A stretch of DNA of 64,000 bases from Lithodes maja. Its lineage: Eukaryota; Arthropoda; Malacostraca; Decapoda; Lithodidae. The stretch lies in the NCBI GenBank assembly GCA_037953745.1, contig JBAKBP010013007.1, forward strand, positions 1-64,000, given 5' to 3'. Below are positions 40,896 to 51,100 of this stretch, piece by piece (position 1 is the first letter of the stretch; each line of letters opens with the position of its first letter). Both the position numbers and the translations under genes were made by a program. The notes beneath the pieces are model-generated. The model did not search any database. It was not told the origin of the DNA and saw only the letters and a list, made by a program, of their open reading frames with translations.

Positions 40896-41782
40896 TTACC
40901 TAACCATTTCTGATCCTGTTCCCACCTCACTGCTCTCACGGGTCGACTTAACTGGTCGGCGACATAATTCTTAGGACCCGGCTTGTAACTGATGTCAAAC
41001 CTATACTCTCTCATCTCTAGACTCCACCGACTCATGTGAGCCGACTTAGTCTTCTTCGTAAAGGCTGACACCAATGGCTGATGATCCGTCATGAGGTTGA
41101 AACGGACTCCCCACAAGTAGTGGTGAAACTGTCTACATGCTAATACTACGGCTAAAGCTTCGCGATCAGTGGTGGAGTAGCGAGTTTCAGCGGGCTTCAA
41201 CTTCTTACTAAAATACTCCACGGGCCGCAAGGTGCCGTCTGACTGAGGTTGCATCAACGCTGCGCCCACATGAGTACCAGAAGCATCTGTATGCAGAAGG
41301 AACTTGCGATGCATGTCCGCCTTCACTAGAACAGGTGCATTAACTAACAAGGTCTTCAGCTTTTGGAACGCCTCTTCACACTCCGAGGACCATTCAAACT
41401 GGGCATACTTCTTGGTTAACTCAGTTAAGGGAGCTGCAAATTTGGCAAATTGAGGAATGCACTTCCTGTAAAAACCGGCCATACCCAAAAATCGCCGTAT
41501 TTCCTTGACGTTCGAGGGGGACTTCATGTTGATCACAGCTTCGACGTTCTCCGGATCTGGTCTACACCCTTGTTCAGAAATGAGGTGGCCTAGAAATTTT
41601 ACCTCAGGGTGCGCAAATTGGCACTTAGTGAGATTCAATTTCAGGCCCATCGTGGCAAAGTGACTGAAAAGAGTAGATAGACGAGTCAGGAGCTCATCAA
41701 AACTAGATGCCCATAGCAGCACATCATCCAGATAGTTTCTGACCCAGCCTTCCTTTGCCAAGGGAGCCAGGACAGAACCCAT
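40896..41782 (-). pseudogene. Gypsy reverse transcriptase C-terminus and RNase H
   Basis: Minus strand. The first residues include the active site NYLDDVLLWA (16-25), then LNLTKCQFAHPEVKFLGH, EIRRFLGMAGFYRKC, RNase H LLHTDASGTHVGAAL, YSTTDREALAVVLACRQFHHYL and MTDHQPL, ending YKPGPKNYVADQLSRP and QDQKWLG at the CR1 junction. RNase H acidic residues are present. The ATG at 41782 is internal; RT continues upstream in another frame through 41783-41940. Confidence 0.92.
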
Positions 41783-43113
41783 CTGCCGTGTGAATATGGC
41801 CGGGCTACAACTGAGCCCAAAAGGTAGCCGCTTGAAACAATATAACGCTACTCCATCGCTGAAAGTCGTCAGATCTCGGCTCTCATCATCAAGGGGAATC
41901 TGGTAGTACGCGTCCTTGAGATCCAGCGTAGCATAATAGCCTACTTGTGTCCAGTAGTCAATTCCACTAACTCATCTAACCTGGGCAGTGGCTGGATGTC
42001 GGCCTGTAGTCTCATATTGACCTGACGATAATCCAAACACATGCGCTTGGTGCCATCAGGTTTAGCAACTAAGACTATAGGGCTCAACCAGGCCGCGGTT
42101 GAAGGCTCGATGATATCCTTCTTCAACATGTCGTTCAACATTTGTGCGAGAATCGGCTTTGCTTTCTCCGGGGTCCTATACAAAGGGCTTCTCGTAGGGG
42201 TAGGGTTTGAAACATGAATATGGGCCGGGGGAACATTCATAGTGCCTAATTCGTGTTCACTCAAGATGAAAACCGAATTATGCTCCTTGAGAACATGTCC
42301 CAGCTGACCCTTCCGACCATCCTCCAAGTGGTCCCATTGACACTTGTCAATCAAAGACTGTAACTTTTCCTCTTGGGTCCCCGAGGAGGAGGGCTGATCC
42401 ATGTCAGGTAGCATAGCATTACTTACTTTGGTCTTCATGCACTGGGGTACATCGTGAATTTGACTCTCTGCCAGTTTCTCGTACATGGCTAGGAGGGTGC
42501 CAGGCTTCAGGACCACTCTCCCACGGGAAGGATTTGCGAAAGGGAGAAAGACTTCGGCTTCACTGGTAACTCGCACACATATTGGAAGTTCTTGTTGAAG
42601 AGCAGGGTTCCAGGGCTGAATTTCAAGAATGCTGTTTATGTCCTCACCAACAATAACAGGGAGCATGACAGTCTGGTAAGGACCTATCACCATTCGACGG
42701 GGGAGCCGAATGCAATTTTCTTTCTGGGGCTTCTCCTCAGTGAGTGTAGCCTTGACTCGGCGAACAGATCTCGCTTTTCTTTTCCCTGTAGTAACAAGAT
42801 GGATGTCGTAGGTAACATCCCCCCAACGTAGCGTCTGACATGGATGATTCCATAACATAGGGTAGCGACCCAAAAGGTCGACCCCAAGAAGCAGGTCAGT
42901 GTCCATATAGTCGTCTGGGATCACCACCGCTAGGTGCTGTATTGTCTGGGACATTCCTACGCATACCGCCAGGGAGACCGTGCCCAAAATCCTTAGGGAG
43001 GTACCGGTAATACCAAAGAGGGCGGGAATATTCTTGCTGAGAGAGATAGGAAGCCCTAACTCAATCACCAAGGACTGCTTAACGAGCGTGAGCTCACTAC
43101 CGGTATCTACCAT
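41783..43113 (-). pseudogene. Gypsy protease and N-terminal reverse transcriptase
   Basis: The frame at 43113-41941 starts MVDTGSELTLVKQ, the retropepsin active site (DTGS), with LLLGVDLLGRYP as the later flap/helix region. A ~150-residue linker follows, then RT: LYRTPEKAKPILAQML, IIEPSTAAWLSPIVLVAKPDGTKRMCLDYRQVN and PLPRLDEL. Near 41940 the frame changes, and 41783-41940 still encodes RT (YYATLDLKDAYYQI, RLPFGLSCSPAIF) before the YLDD region. So there is one frameshift within the RT. Confidence 0.9.
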
Positions 43114-43136
43114 GGTGCGACACGATCTCTGGTTTA

Positions 43137-43616
43137 CTACGAGGAAAATGGTTGGAGATTTGTTCGAGGTCCCGAGTCACACCGTGTTGCTCTACCCTCT
43201 CGCCCTGGGCAGTCAGGTCTCCCACATCTACAATTCTCTCTCAGGCAGTCGAAACATGCCAAACGTGGGGGACGGAGGGGACAATCCGCCCTGTTATGCT
43301 CCTTCGTTCTACAGAAGGGGCATCCTGTATACTGAGGTCTTCGTGTTAATCTCTGGACATCCTGTGACAAGGTCGCCAGACATTCCTGGAGGCGGATGAA
43401 TCTATCGTCCACTCCCGTTGATGGAAGGAGAGGGGTCGTCAGAGAAGGTTGGCTACTGCTGAGAGACGGGGTAGTCACTGGGGCATGGTGTTTCATTACT
43501 TCACAAACCCGTCCTGTTGCGACCATCCGTTCCGCATGGTTCTGCAGCTGACTCTCATAGTTCAGGTGCCTCAGGAACTCCTTCAGGGGTATCTCAACAG
43601 GCATGTATCGATCCAC
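43137..43616 (-). pseudogene. Gypsy gag C-terminus with cysteine-rich motifs
   Basis: 159 residues continuing gag after a frameshift near 43620: VEIPLKEFLRHLNYESQLQNHAERM is capsid C-terminal helix-like, followed by a Pro/Ser linker. Next come CPFCRTKEHNRADC (C-x2-C-x4-H-x4-C, a zinc knuckle) and a second Cys cluster, CFDCLRENCRCGRPDC. These would bind genomic RNA during particle assembly. Confidence 0.8.
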
Positions 43617-43623
43617 CTGTTGC

Positions 43624-44529
43624 TTAACGGACGAAGGGAGGGTCGCGTGGTCTTATTTTAAGCCACTGGTCGCGTGGGGGTAAAGCTTCCTCTGGGAACA
43701 TTGACTGAATCATACTATAGCTATACGTCATCTTCTGGACGTAATCATAAGGATCTTCTGAGAGGACGTACGTGTTATGTTCTGCTTCTCGGAACGACTC
43801 GGACATCGTTGGCGTCTTATGAAAGAACTGCTTCAGGAACTGGATGAACTCTGCCCAAGTCTTTAACTTTCCCTGAGCTGTCTCTACTTGCACCAGAACA
43901 GCCAGGTCGGAATCCAACTTGAACTTGGCCAGGTTCAACCTTGCCTCGTCATGGGACATACAGGCTTCGATCCGCATCTGAAAGACCTCAATCTTAGTGG
44001 AAGCCATATAAGATCGTAACTCGTCCATGTGAAGCATGGGTACATCTCGGGAACTAATCCCTTCACTACGTCGGGGGTAGGGCTGACGGAGGGGAGCTGG
44101 GGGGTGTGAAGAAGAATGGGAAAGTGAGGTTGGGGGATTACGGATCAAGGGTACTGGAGGGGAAGGAGCGGGAGGTGTTGGGGTTGAAGATTTGAGAGAG
44201 TCCGCAAAGGCATGAGGCGGCGAAAGGTTCTTGATGTAGGGGGTTGGTTGTGGAGTACCAGTTGGGCTCTGGAACATCTCTCGGTCTCTCACGTCTCGCA
44301 CCTGATCTGCCAATGCTGACATTTCACCGACTAATCGTTCTAGTATGGCTTTCATCTGGTCCATTTCATTTTGGGAGTTGTCTTCACTCTAACCTTCCTC
44401 CCACTGGTCGACCATAACAAACCGGGAACTGTCCGTATCCTCAAATGACACTTCACTTCCTTGTTCCTCATTCCTCCTGACTAAAGCGTCTTGCACCTCG
44501 TGCCTTGGTTCTGGATCAGGATTCTCCAT
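43624..44529 (-). pseudogene. Gypsy gag, N-terminal part
   Basis: The longest unbroken frame starts at 44364 (MDQMKAILERLVGEM). The same frame continues upstream through a single TAG (44389-44391) to an ATG at 44529 (MENPDPEPRHEVQDALV), which I take as the original start. Contents: coiled-coil-like N-terminus, Pro/Ser-rich region (residues ~30-90 from 44364), then capsid-like helices FQMRIEACMSHDEARLNLAKFKLDS and TWAEFIQFLKQFFHK. It ends at a frameshift near 43630. Confidence 0.8.
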
Positions 44530-45449
44530 CTTGGACAGGAAAGAAGGATAATTGATAGACAACTAATAACCGGAAAACACTAACCACCGCTATCTCAACT
44601 TTGCGGTTCCTTCACAGTCACTGTGACTCTTGCTGGTATCTGCTGCACTTAAAGATTCCCTGAAATATTACACTAACCGTATTGAAATGTGGTAGCATGG
44701 CCAATACTGTTTGTGGTAACTATTTCACGGGTTGGTAGCGTGAAAAAGGACAACTGCAACGCACTGATTCTAAACACCCGAGCGAAAGTGTAAGAACCAG
44801 TACTGTACAGTCTCTTCTACAGGGGGTACGGGATTAATTCAGGAGCCCTGAACGGAACAGGAGCATGTCAAACCATGGACTCCTAAAGAAATCCCACCGC
44901 TGCCACCACTGTAACGGTGGGGGGGGGGGGGGGGGAGGATCTCATTCTTCACTATCCCTTCTGCTGCGAACAAGAGAGAGAGGGAGAGACAGAAAAAGAA
45001 GGATTAAGCTGCGAATGTGGAAAATAGGTACTCAAGGATAGAAAGGAAGAGATGACGACAAACCCGTTATTGCATTCTAATTAACGAGAGGACAACCCTG
45101 TTTGGTTGACCCACATCCAACATCCTTCGAGGAAGGGGAAAGGCTGCAACTCCGACACGATGATAAGACCAAAGAACCACAAAAACCCCACTGAGACCTA
45201 GCATATTCTCTACTTTCTAGATATCATATAAGGATGTTTTTGGGAACGGTAATTCATTCAAATTATTTGATCGCCCACCTTCAGGTGAACTGGCCGTCCC
45301 CATGGTTTTCTTATTCTTTATGCAATCGTGACTCATGCTCATTATTCAGGTACATTAGGACAGTAGGATAAATCGGAGGCTAGCAAAGACCAATCAAGAA
45401 CTTCACCTTCAATGTTGGTTGACAAGTCTTTAACTCTCGGTTAGGCTAC
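44530..45449 (-). other. Gypsy 5' untranslated leader
   Basis: Non-coding stretch between the 5' LTR and gag. It contains a 17-G run on the plus strand at 44919-44935 and an agagagaggg purine tract. I could not identify a convincing primer binding site next to the LTR end. Confidence 0.5.
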
Positions 45450-46455
45450 TGGTACTACTCTTAGACCAATTTAATACTGACGGCTCCGATTTACCATCCT
45501 GACAACACATTTAGATCCAAATAGGTATGGAAGGATAGATACAAACATATTGCAGTAATCTTAAGCTTGATATTAATATAAGGAACATTTTACCGTTTAC
45601 AACTCTTAAGATTGGTACCGTATCTAATTATCTCTATACCATTAACCTGGTACCAATCCATTACCGTACTGGGACAGTCTCTTAACCTAGGAGTAGGACT
45701 CGAATCTTGCTGTCTGTATCCACCCCATTCCTCTCAGTATTATACATCCCAATTCCGCTAGATACCGGTATCGGCCAGGCTTGCCTTTAGGTCTCTTCGG
45801 CCTACCGTATCCTGGGGTATAGGGGGTAATCATACGTCTTCCTGCGGTCCTTGAACCCTCGTACAGTACACGAGTTCAGCATCCTACACTCAGCCAATGG
45901 GAGGGGTGAATCTCCGATTCTCCGCCATCAGCCTCACATCGACTCCGTCCCAAACTGGTTCCCTCTGAATGGAGGGAAAGGAAGCCTAAGTCCGGAGAAG
46001 AAGCGGGGAATGATGACAGAGACTGAGGGGTAGGTAGGTGTCTCTCTCGTAGGCCAGGGGTCACGACAGTGAGGGCCGAGGGCCAGTGCCAGGGATCCCG
46101 CCAAAAAAGGGGAAGGTGACCACAAAGGGTGGCGTCGCTTGGGTAGGAATTGGCGGTCTTTTTACACAAGGGGGCATTACTCTAAATTCGAAAAGGAAGG
46201 ATCTTTACAGGGAATAACAAAAGGGGTGAAAGGATAAATTAGGCTTGAAAGTATTTTAGATAGATTTGAGAATATTAGTTCTCCTCCTGATCTAGGCTAA
46301 TTCCCTCTTTACATAGACAAGGGTTACTTAACCCTTCTTAAATGATACATTTCCCTTAAATATAGGGAAGAGTGCATGAAGGGGAAAAAGTCTTACAGTT
46401 AAGTCAAACCTTACAACATATACCAAAAGGGAAAGTACAATTTCTTCCCGTTACA
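45450..46455 (-). repeat. Gypsy 5' LTR (uninterrupted)
   Basis: 1,006 bp, nearly identical to 29496-30369 plus 31017-31130. Minus strand begins TGTAACGGGAAGAAATTG. It carries a 22-bp block (taaattaggcttgaaagtattt near 46235) missing from the other copy, and a 5-bp difference near the other end. High similarity between the two suggests a fairly recent insertion. Confidence 0.75.
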
Positions 46456-46712
46456 TAGGTATAAAGAGTATTAGCGAGGTGATGCGTACAAGTAGACTGG
46501 GATGGTATGGACATGTGGAGAGATGGATTAACAAAATTGGGTGAAAAGATGCAGGTCTGTGATTGTGGAGGGAGCTGCACCAAGGGGTGGACCGAGGAAG
46601 ACCTGGAATCGGACTATACGTGCCGATCTCAAATCTAAAAACTTGACAAGTGAAGCAGCCCTTAACCGGGTTGCCTGGAACGCCGCCATTAGGATAAGAG
46701 ACTGAAACTGCA
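46456..46712 (+). pseudogene. LINE C-terminal fragment
   Basis: Reads, with a frameshift and small losses, RTSRLGWYGHVER, then RCRSVIVEGAAPRGGPRKTW and KNLTSEAALNRVAWNAAIRIRD followed by a stop. The RLxWYGHVxR...RGxPRKTW pattern is the common C-terminus of several LINE reverse transcriptases. Only the last ~85 codons are present. Confidence 0.7.
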
Positions 46713-46756
46713 TGTGTGTGTGTAGCACTCAAGTCTTAAAATGTTATATATATATA

Positions 46757-46802
46757 TATCTATCTATCTATCTATTGCCTGACGCCGTGATCCCCGAAGG
46801 GG
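46757..46802 (-). mobile_element. Orphan 3' end of the RTE-type LINE
   Basis: (tatc)n followed by attgcctgacgccgtgatcc and ccgaaggggt, identical over about 30 bp plus tail to 31441-31489. It is embedded in (ta)n repeats on both sides. It is either an extreme 5' truncation or a composite with the (ta)n microsatellite. Confidence 0.85.
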
Positions 46803-46828
46803 TATATATATATATATATATATATAAC
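46803..46828. repeat. (TA)n microsatellite
   Basis: An alternating TA run directly after the RTE 3' fragment; another TA run lies just left of it at 46745-46758. Confidence 0.9.
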
Positions 46829-47412
46829 TTCTCCTTATAAATTGCTAAATGAAGGCAGTGAAAACATAGTTAAGTGTATATTATTATTTACCAATAAAAA
46901 ATAACCATGACTAGCGCATTATATCATTTTTTGTGTAACGATCGGAGATGTGATCCAGCGACTCTGCCGTCTTGCCCTTGACCTTCCTTATATGGCGGCG
47001 AAGGGAACGGGCTGGCTTCCCAAAAAGTGAGCCGCGGCATCTCCTTATTTATTAAACCTCCTTGGCTTTATGAAAGGCTACTTGTGTGACCGAACAGTGT
47101 TGCCAACTTAGCTAACTTACCGCTAGATCTATAGAGGTATTAACTTAGATCTAGCAGCATTCTCTTACATCTAGTGAAGAATTCTAGCAATATTTTAGGA
47201 ATTTTGGCCATATGAAATAATATTAGAGAGGATGAACAGAAGGACAAGAGATATGGCAAACAGTGACATCTTTCTTCTTTATTTTGGCCAGACGGTCACT
47301 GTGTCAGCTGTCCCTTTTAATATATTTTAGGGCGTGAGTGTACTCTGATTTTATTTGTTATTTTTTTATTTGCCTTTTTCTTATGTGACTAAAGTACCTA
47401 GATCTTATTAAG
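46829..47412. other. Unannotated AT-rich DNA
   Basis: No gene or clear repeat. A phrase, gatctatagaggtattaacttagatctagcagcatt (47131-47166), contains the word agatcta/tagatct in both orientations. Otherwise nothing supportable. Confidence 0.3.
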
Positions 47413-48030
47413 ATGCGACGGGAAGAGAATAAGCCACCACCTCGTCCTCAGCCATCCATCATCTCAGAAGCCACTCTAACCTCGGCGTTACAAATTGCGA
47501 GCATAAGAGAGTGCAACCCAGGCAACAACAAAGAACAACAACATCACAACAAGAACAAGAACAACAACAAGACTCAAGAAAACGCATCAGGGATAAGCTC
47601 ATAGAAAACGCGGCCGATAGGGGAAACCATTCTAATCCGCATAAACAAAAGCCTGCCGAGTCATCCGAAAACACCTTTTCCCTCACCACAACTGCAATTC
47701 ACGCCCAAGCTACGCCAAAGTCCGCCCACATATCCGACCCAAGGGCATGCACCCGGAGAAACAACAAGAAACAGAGTAATTCACCTCGCTCCCCACATTA
47801 ACACCCAGGCCGCGGGACCCGACATATGTCGAGTGAGAGAAAAGTGGCCTATCCCTCGGGGCCCGACAATAGTCGAAAGGGATGTAGAGCACATTATCGG
47901 CTCTGAGAGAGAGTCCACGCGTTGGGAGGACGACAGATGGGCTCTGACCGCTCGGCATGGACCGAGCGAGGTAACTGAGATCCCCACCACAACCCTCCAC
48001 ACCCCTGGTCTCGCTAGAACAAGGATTAAC
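47413..48030 (+). other. Unrecognised open segments, possibly LINE ORF1 remnant
   Basis: Three overlapping plus-strand frames (47413-47604, 47511-47801, 47833-48033) read as polar, Gln/Asn/Pro-rich protein. The middle one has QQQ/EQEQQQ and the third is tryptophan-rich and charged (REKWPIPRG, TRWEDDRWAL). Without domain matches, this could be a decayed ORF1 or gag-like region or chance. Confidence 0.2.
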
Positions 48031-49560
48031 TGAGGAAATTACCGTATTTTAGGGTTTTTGCACTCGTGTTGCAACATAGTTGCAAGCGAACCCGTGGTTG
48101 TACAAGGATGATTCAGGTGTCATTTGAAAGCTCTATTATCACCCTTTCACGGATACATAATTGTATTATGCTCTGGCTCTTGTTTATGCATGAAAAAGAG
48201 CATGGAATGAAGGTCGTTTAGGGTAAATATTCCCGCCACACTTAGTATAAATTATAAACATCCCCGTCTGTAAGGGGTTAAAAGCGAAAATACGATCTCC
48301 ACGTGGACGCCGATACCCCAGACACTTCCACCCTTCAAGGCCCCCATAGACGAGCTACACTGCAAACCATTCAACCCAGTTGCAGTTACAACAAGGCCTC
48401 CACAGCGTGTATAAAAATATAAAAGAAGAATCTATCATTTCAAATCTCCGGGTGCCTCAACCATCTTGCTGTGTTGTCATAATGCTGTGATGCCAGACTC
48501 TCTAGCGTGTTTATCTGCCTCTTTACGGTTGTGCCTCAGGCGAGTAGGACGTGTGCCCCCCTGCTCTGGGCGTCTCGGCGTTTGCCTAGCTTTCTCCTTT
48601 CTAGTGCGTCCTTGTTACATATTATTTGAGTTAGGTCCAAACATGATTTGAGTAATCGCCCTGTATGTTTCAGAAGGCCACCGTCTTCGCCTGACCACAC
48701 CGAAAGTATATTGATACCGCTTCACCATTATTAGTATGGTATATTTTTTGTCATAGTAAGTTTTTTTTACTGTACCCAAGTACAGTTATTTATCTTTTAG
48801 AATTTCCATTGCAGTTCTTCGACTTGTAGGTCTGGATCCTTATATTCAGCTCCTCGTGTCTTGCTTTGAATTTAATACTTTACCTATCAGTATTATTAAT
48901 CATCTTTATATGCCCTCATAATACATGTTGAACTCTTAATCGTAATCTGAGCTTTCCTCTTTTAATATATTAATTCAAGTTTATTCAATTACTTTATTTT
49001 CTGCAGTTCTACTTGTAATTTTGAATTTCTTACAAGTATTACAACATACATTCTGCAGTTCGATCATTACTTATTTCCTCATATATCAAAGATAGCTACA
49101 CTTTTATAGTTTACATACTTTGCCATTATATTGAGCTGATCTGATCTTAGCTAGACTTATTGACTCTTATATGTAGGCTATGTCTTATTCTTGTACCAGT
49201 TGCTTATTTGTAAGGCCCTTCTTTGTCTCACGCTCGTCACCTTGAGCATGATGGCGGCCAATAGGTCTAGCTCAGAGCCTCACTCTACTGAATTTTACAA
49301 CATGAGAGATCGATTGTTCTCTTCCTATTATAAGTAATATATTATGAAGTTTTTCGATGGATTTACTTAATTTTTCAATATGTAAGCTGGGTGCCAATGG
49401 TTCCTGCACAATTATGATATAATTTCTTAAATGGAAATAGTAGGCTACTATCCCTATTATGAACCAAATATTGAATTTATTTACACGGACTAACCAATGG
49501 TGTCCGGGTACTGGGTAACCAATGGGTTTCCGGTTAAATTGATAATCTAATTATTATTAT
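48031..49560. other. Unannotated intergenic DNA
   Basis: AT-rich, with short open frames only. A TTAA-bounded stretch (48027-48282, ending ctgtaaggggttaa) hints at another TTAA-type element, but its ends are not inverted. A TATA-like tataaaaatataaaa lies at 48410-48425 without a following gene. Confidence 0.3.
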
Positions 49561-50070
49561 TATTAGGGGTTCGACCCCTGCAGGGAGCCCCTATTTTAAT
49601 CATTAAACCCGGTTTTTCATCCAAATTCTTCTTACGCGCCGGTTTCGACGCAATAACTCCAGAACCGCTTTTTGGATCGGGATCAAACTTTCACAAGAGG
49701 TGCGTTTTTGTATTGGGCAACTTTTGATATGCTAAACATCCGGCATGGCGGCCAAAAAGGTCCGTGGCAGCCGATTTCCCGAAAAACTTGACGCCTAAAT
49801 ACCGTTTCTCCCACTCATAGGAAACGACTGGGCTTTGGCATATGGACTCCCCTACTAATGCTCCGCAAATGTTATAGAGAAGGTTTTGCTTTTGCATGTG
49901 GGTTTTTTTCCGGCAATCTTGAAAAAAAATTGAATTCCACTTAAAATTCCACATCTTGAAAACTACTCCGATGATCAAAGCCATGCTTGCGTAGTTGGGT
50001 GAGGCTCGCGATTCCAAACGTTTTGATACCAAAAGAATATAAATGGGTGGAATAGTTTGGCCGCAGCATT
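49560..50070. other. (ATT)n followed by unrecognised sequence
   Basis: A short (att)n tract (about 49551-49565) precedes aggggttcgacccct, a perfect small hairpin, then about 450 bp of mixed composition with an open minus frame (49691-50032, 113 residues) of no recognisable family. The microsatellite edge suggests the end of some LINE, not confirmed. Confidence 0.25.
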
Positions 50071-50417
50071 GAAAACTGTCTATTCTTAAATTACTTTAAA
50101 ACCGCATTCGCTACCCACACAGTTTACCGTCTAGTCTATAGGCTTCCACGCATCCCACAGTTTTGCTTAATAACATAGTCTCTTTATTGTTCAGATCTAT
50201 TATTTTTTTTTATTTAACTCTCTCAAAACAGTTCGAGTCCCTACGAAAAATTCCAACAATTATTTAGCCAACCTACCTATACATACTAAAAATAATAAAC
50301 CCTAATAAACCCAACCAAATAATAGGCCTAATGATAATTCAAATTTATTTTTGGTGAATGACAGAGTATTGGCTAAGGTTTTTAACAATTCCTCCCTTTG
50401 CCAAATGCTTTGTTTAA

Positions 50418-51096
50418 CCCGGGAACTGCGGGAAGACTCTTAAGAGTTCCCCCGGGGAAGACTCTTAACCTAACAAGTGCGCATGGGGGTAATTGAAAAC
50501 GTCCCCCTGTGCTGACGTATTTGAGGTGTTTCCGTCACTAAAATATTCATTGTACCATTAATAGCATTAATAATTATCCATATGCGCCTATTATGGGTTG
50601 ATTATAAAGGTATTAACCTGAAACAACAATAAAACGAGTGAAAACAGCGTTTGGATGGTCAAAATCGGAGATATAGCCCGCGAGTTGTATAATGTATGGG
50701 TGAGGCAAACTGCTTTCCCGCCAATTTCCCCCAAGGCCACTGAGACACAGTCGATCGATACTCTCTCTCTCTCTCTTGCACTCGCTTGCCATCAGTGATG
50801 ACAACACCCTGCTTGCAACTCGCTAATGTTAGCACGAAAATATACCTCAGAATAAGGGAATAATAGGGAAAATAGGTGATAACTGAAGGAGAGGAGGAAA
50901 GTGGGGAAGGAGGGGAGGTAGAGGACTGAGATTTTGCATGGCCCAGGGGCCAAAAAAAAAAATAAAAATAAAAAAAATAAAAATATATTTTTTTTTTTTT
51001 TTTCGGTCAAAAGTTGATTTTTTATTTTACTTACTCTCAAGAGTCTTCCCGCAGTCCGCCGGGGGAACTCTTAAATGTCTCCCCGCAGTTCCCGGG
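50418..51096. mobile_element. 679-bp TTAA-type non-autonomous element
   Basis: TTAA at 50414-50417 and 51097-51100. Inverted ends begin cccgggaactgcggg on both sides and continue for about 35 bp, each arm carrying two versions of a gactcttaagagttccccc module. The inside includes a (ct)n run (50761-50776) and A/T-rich stretches (50951-51003). Related to the element at 30374-31012. Confidence 0.75.
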
Positions 51097-51100
51097 TTAA

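Larger units (their letters stand above)
29496..46455 (-). mobile_element. Ty3/gypsy LTR retrotransposon with nested insertions
   Basis: Coding parts on the minus strand run gag (44529-43137), protease/RT (43113-41783), RT/RNase H (41782-40896), integrase zinc domain (37310-37010) and integrase C-terminal domain (35262-34839). Direct repeats of about 1 kb flank this (45450-46455 and 29496-31130), which I take as LTRs. Subtracting the RTE, L2, CR1 and TTAA insertions leaves an element of roughly 7-8 kb. Reading frames are broken several times and the integrase core is missing. Outer flanks do not show a matching 5-bp duplication. Confidence 0.8.

Noticed and set aside
48027..48282. Additional TTAA-type element
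   Set aside because: TTAA is present at both sides, but the ends are not inverted copies and no second copy is visible.
49566..49580. tRNA T-arm (ggttcga) near aggggttcgacccct
   Set aside because: It is a perfect hairpin with a loop too short for a T-loop, and no acceptor, D or anticodon arms are found around it.
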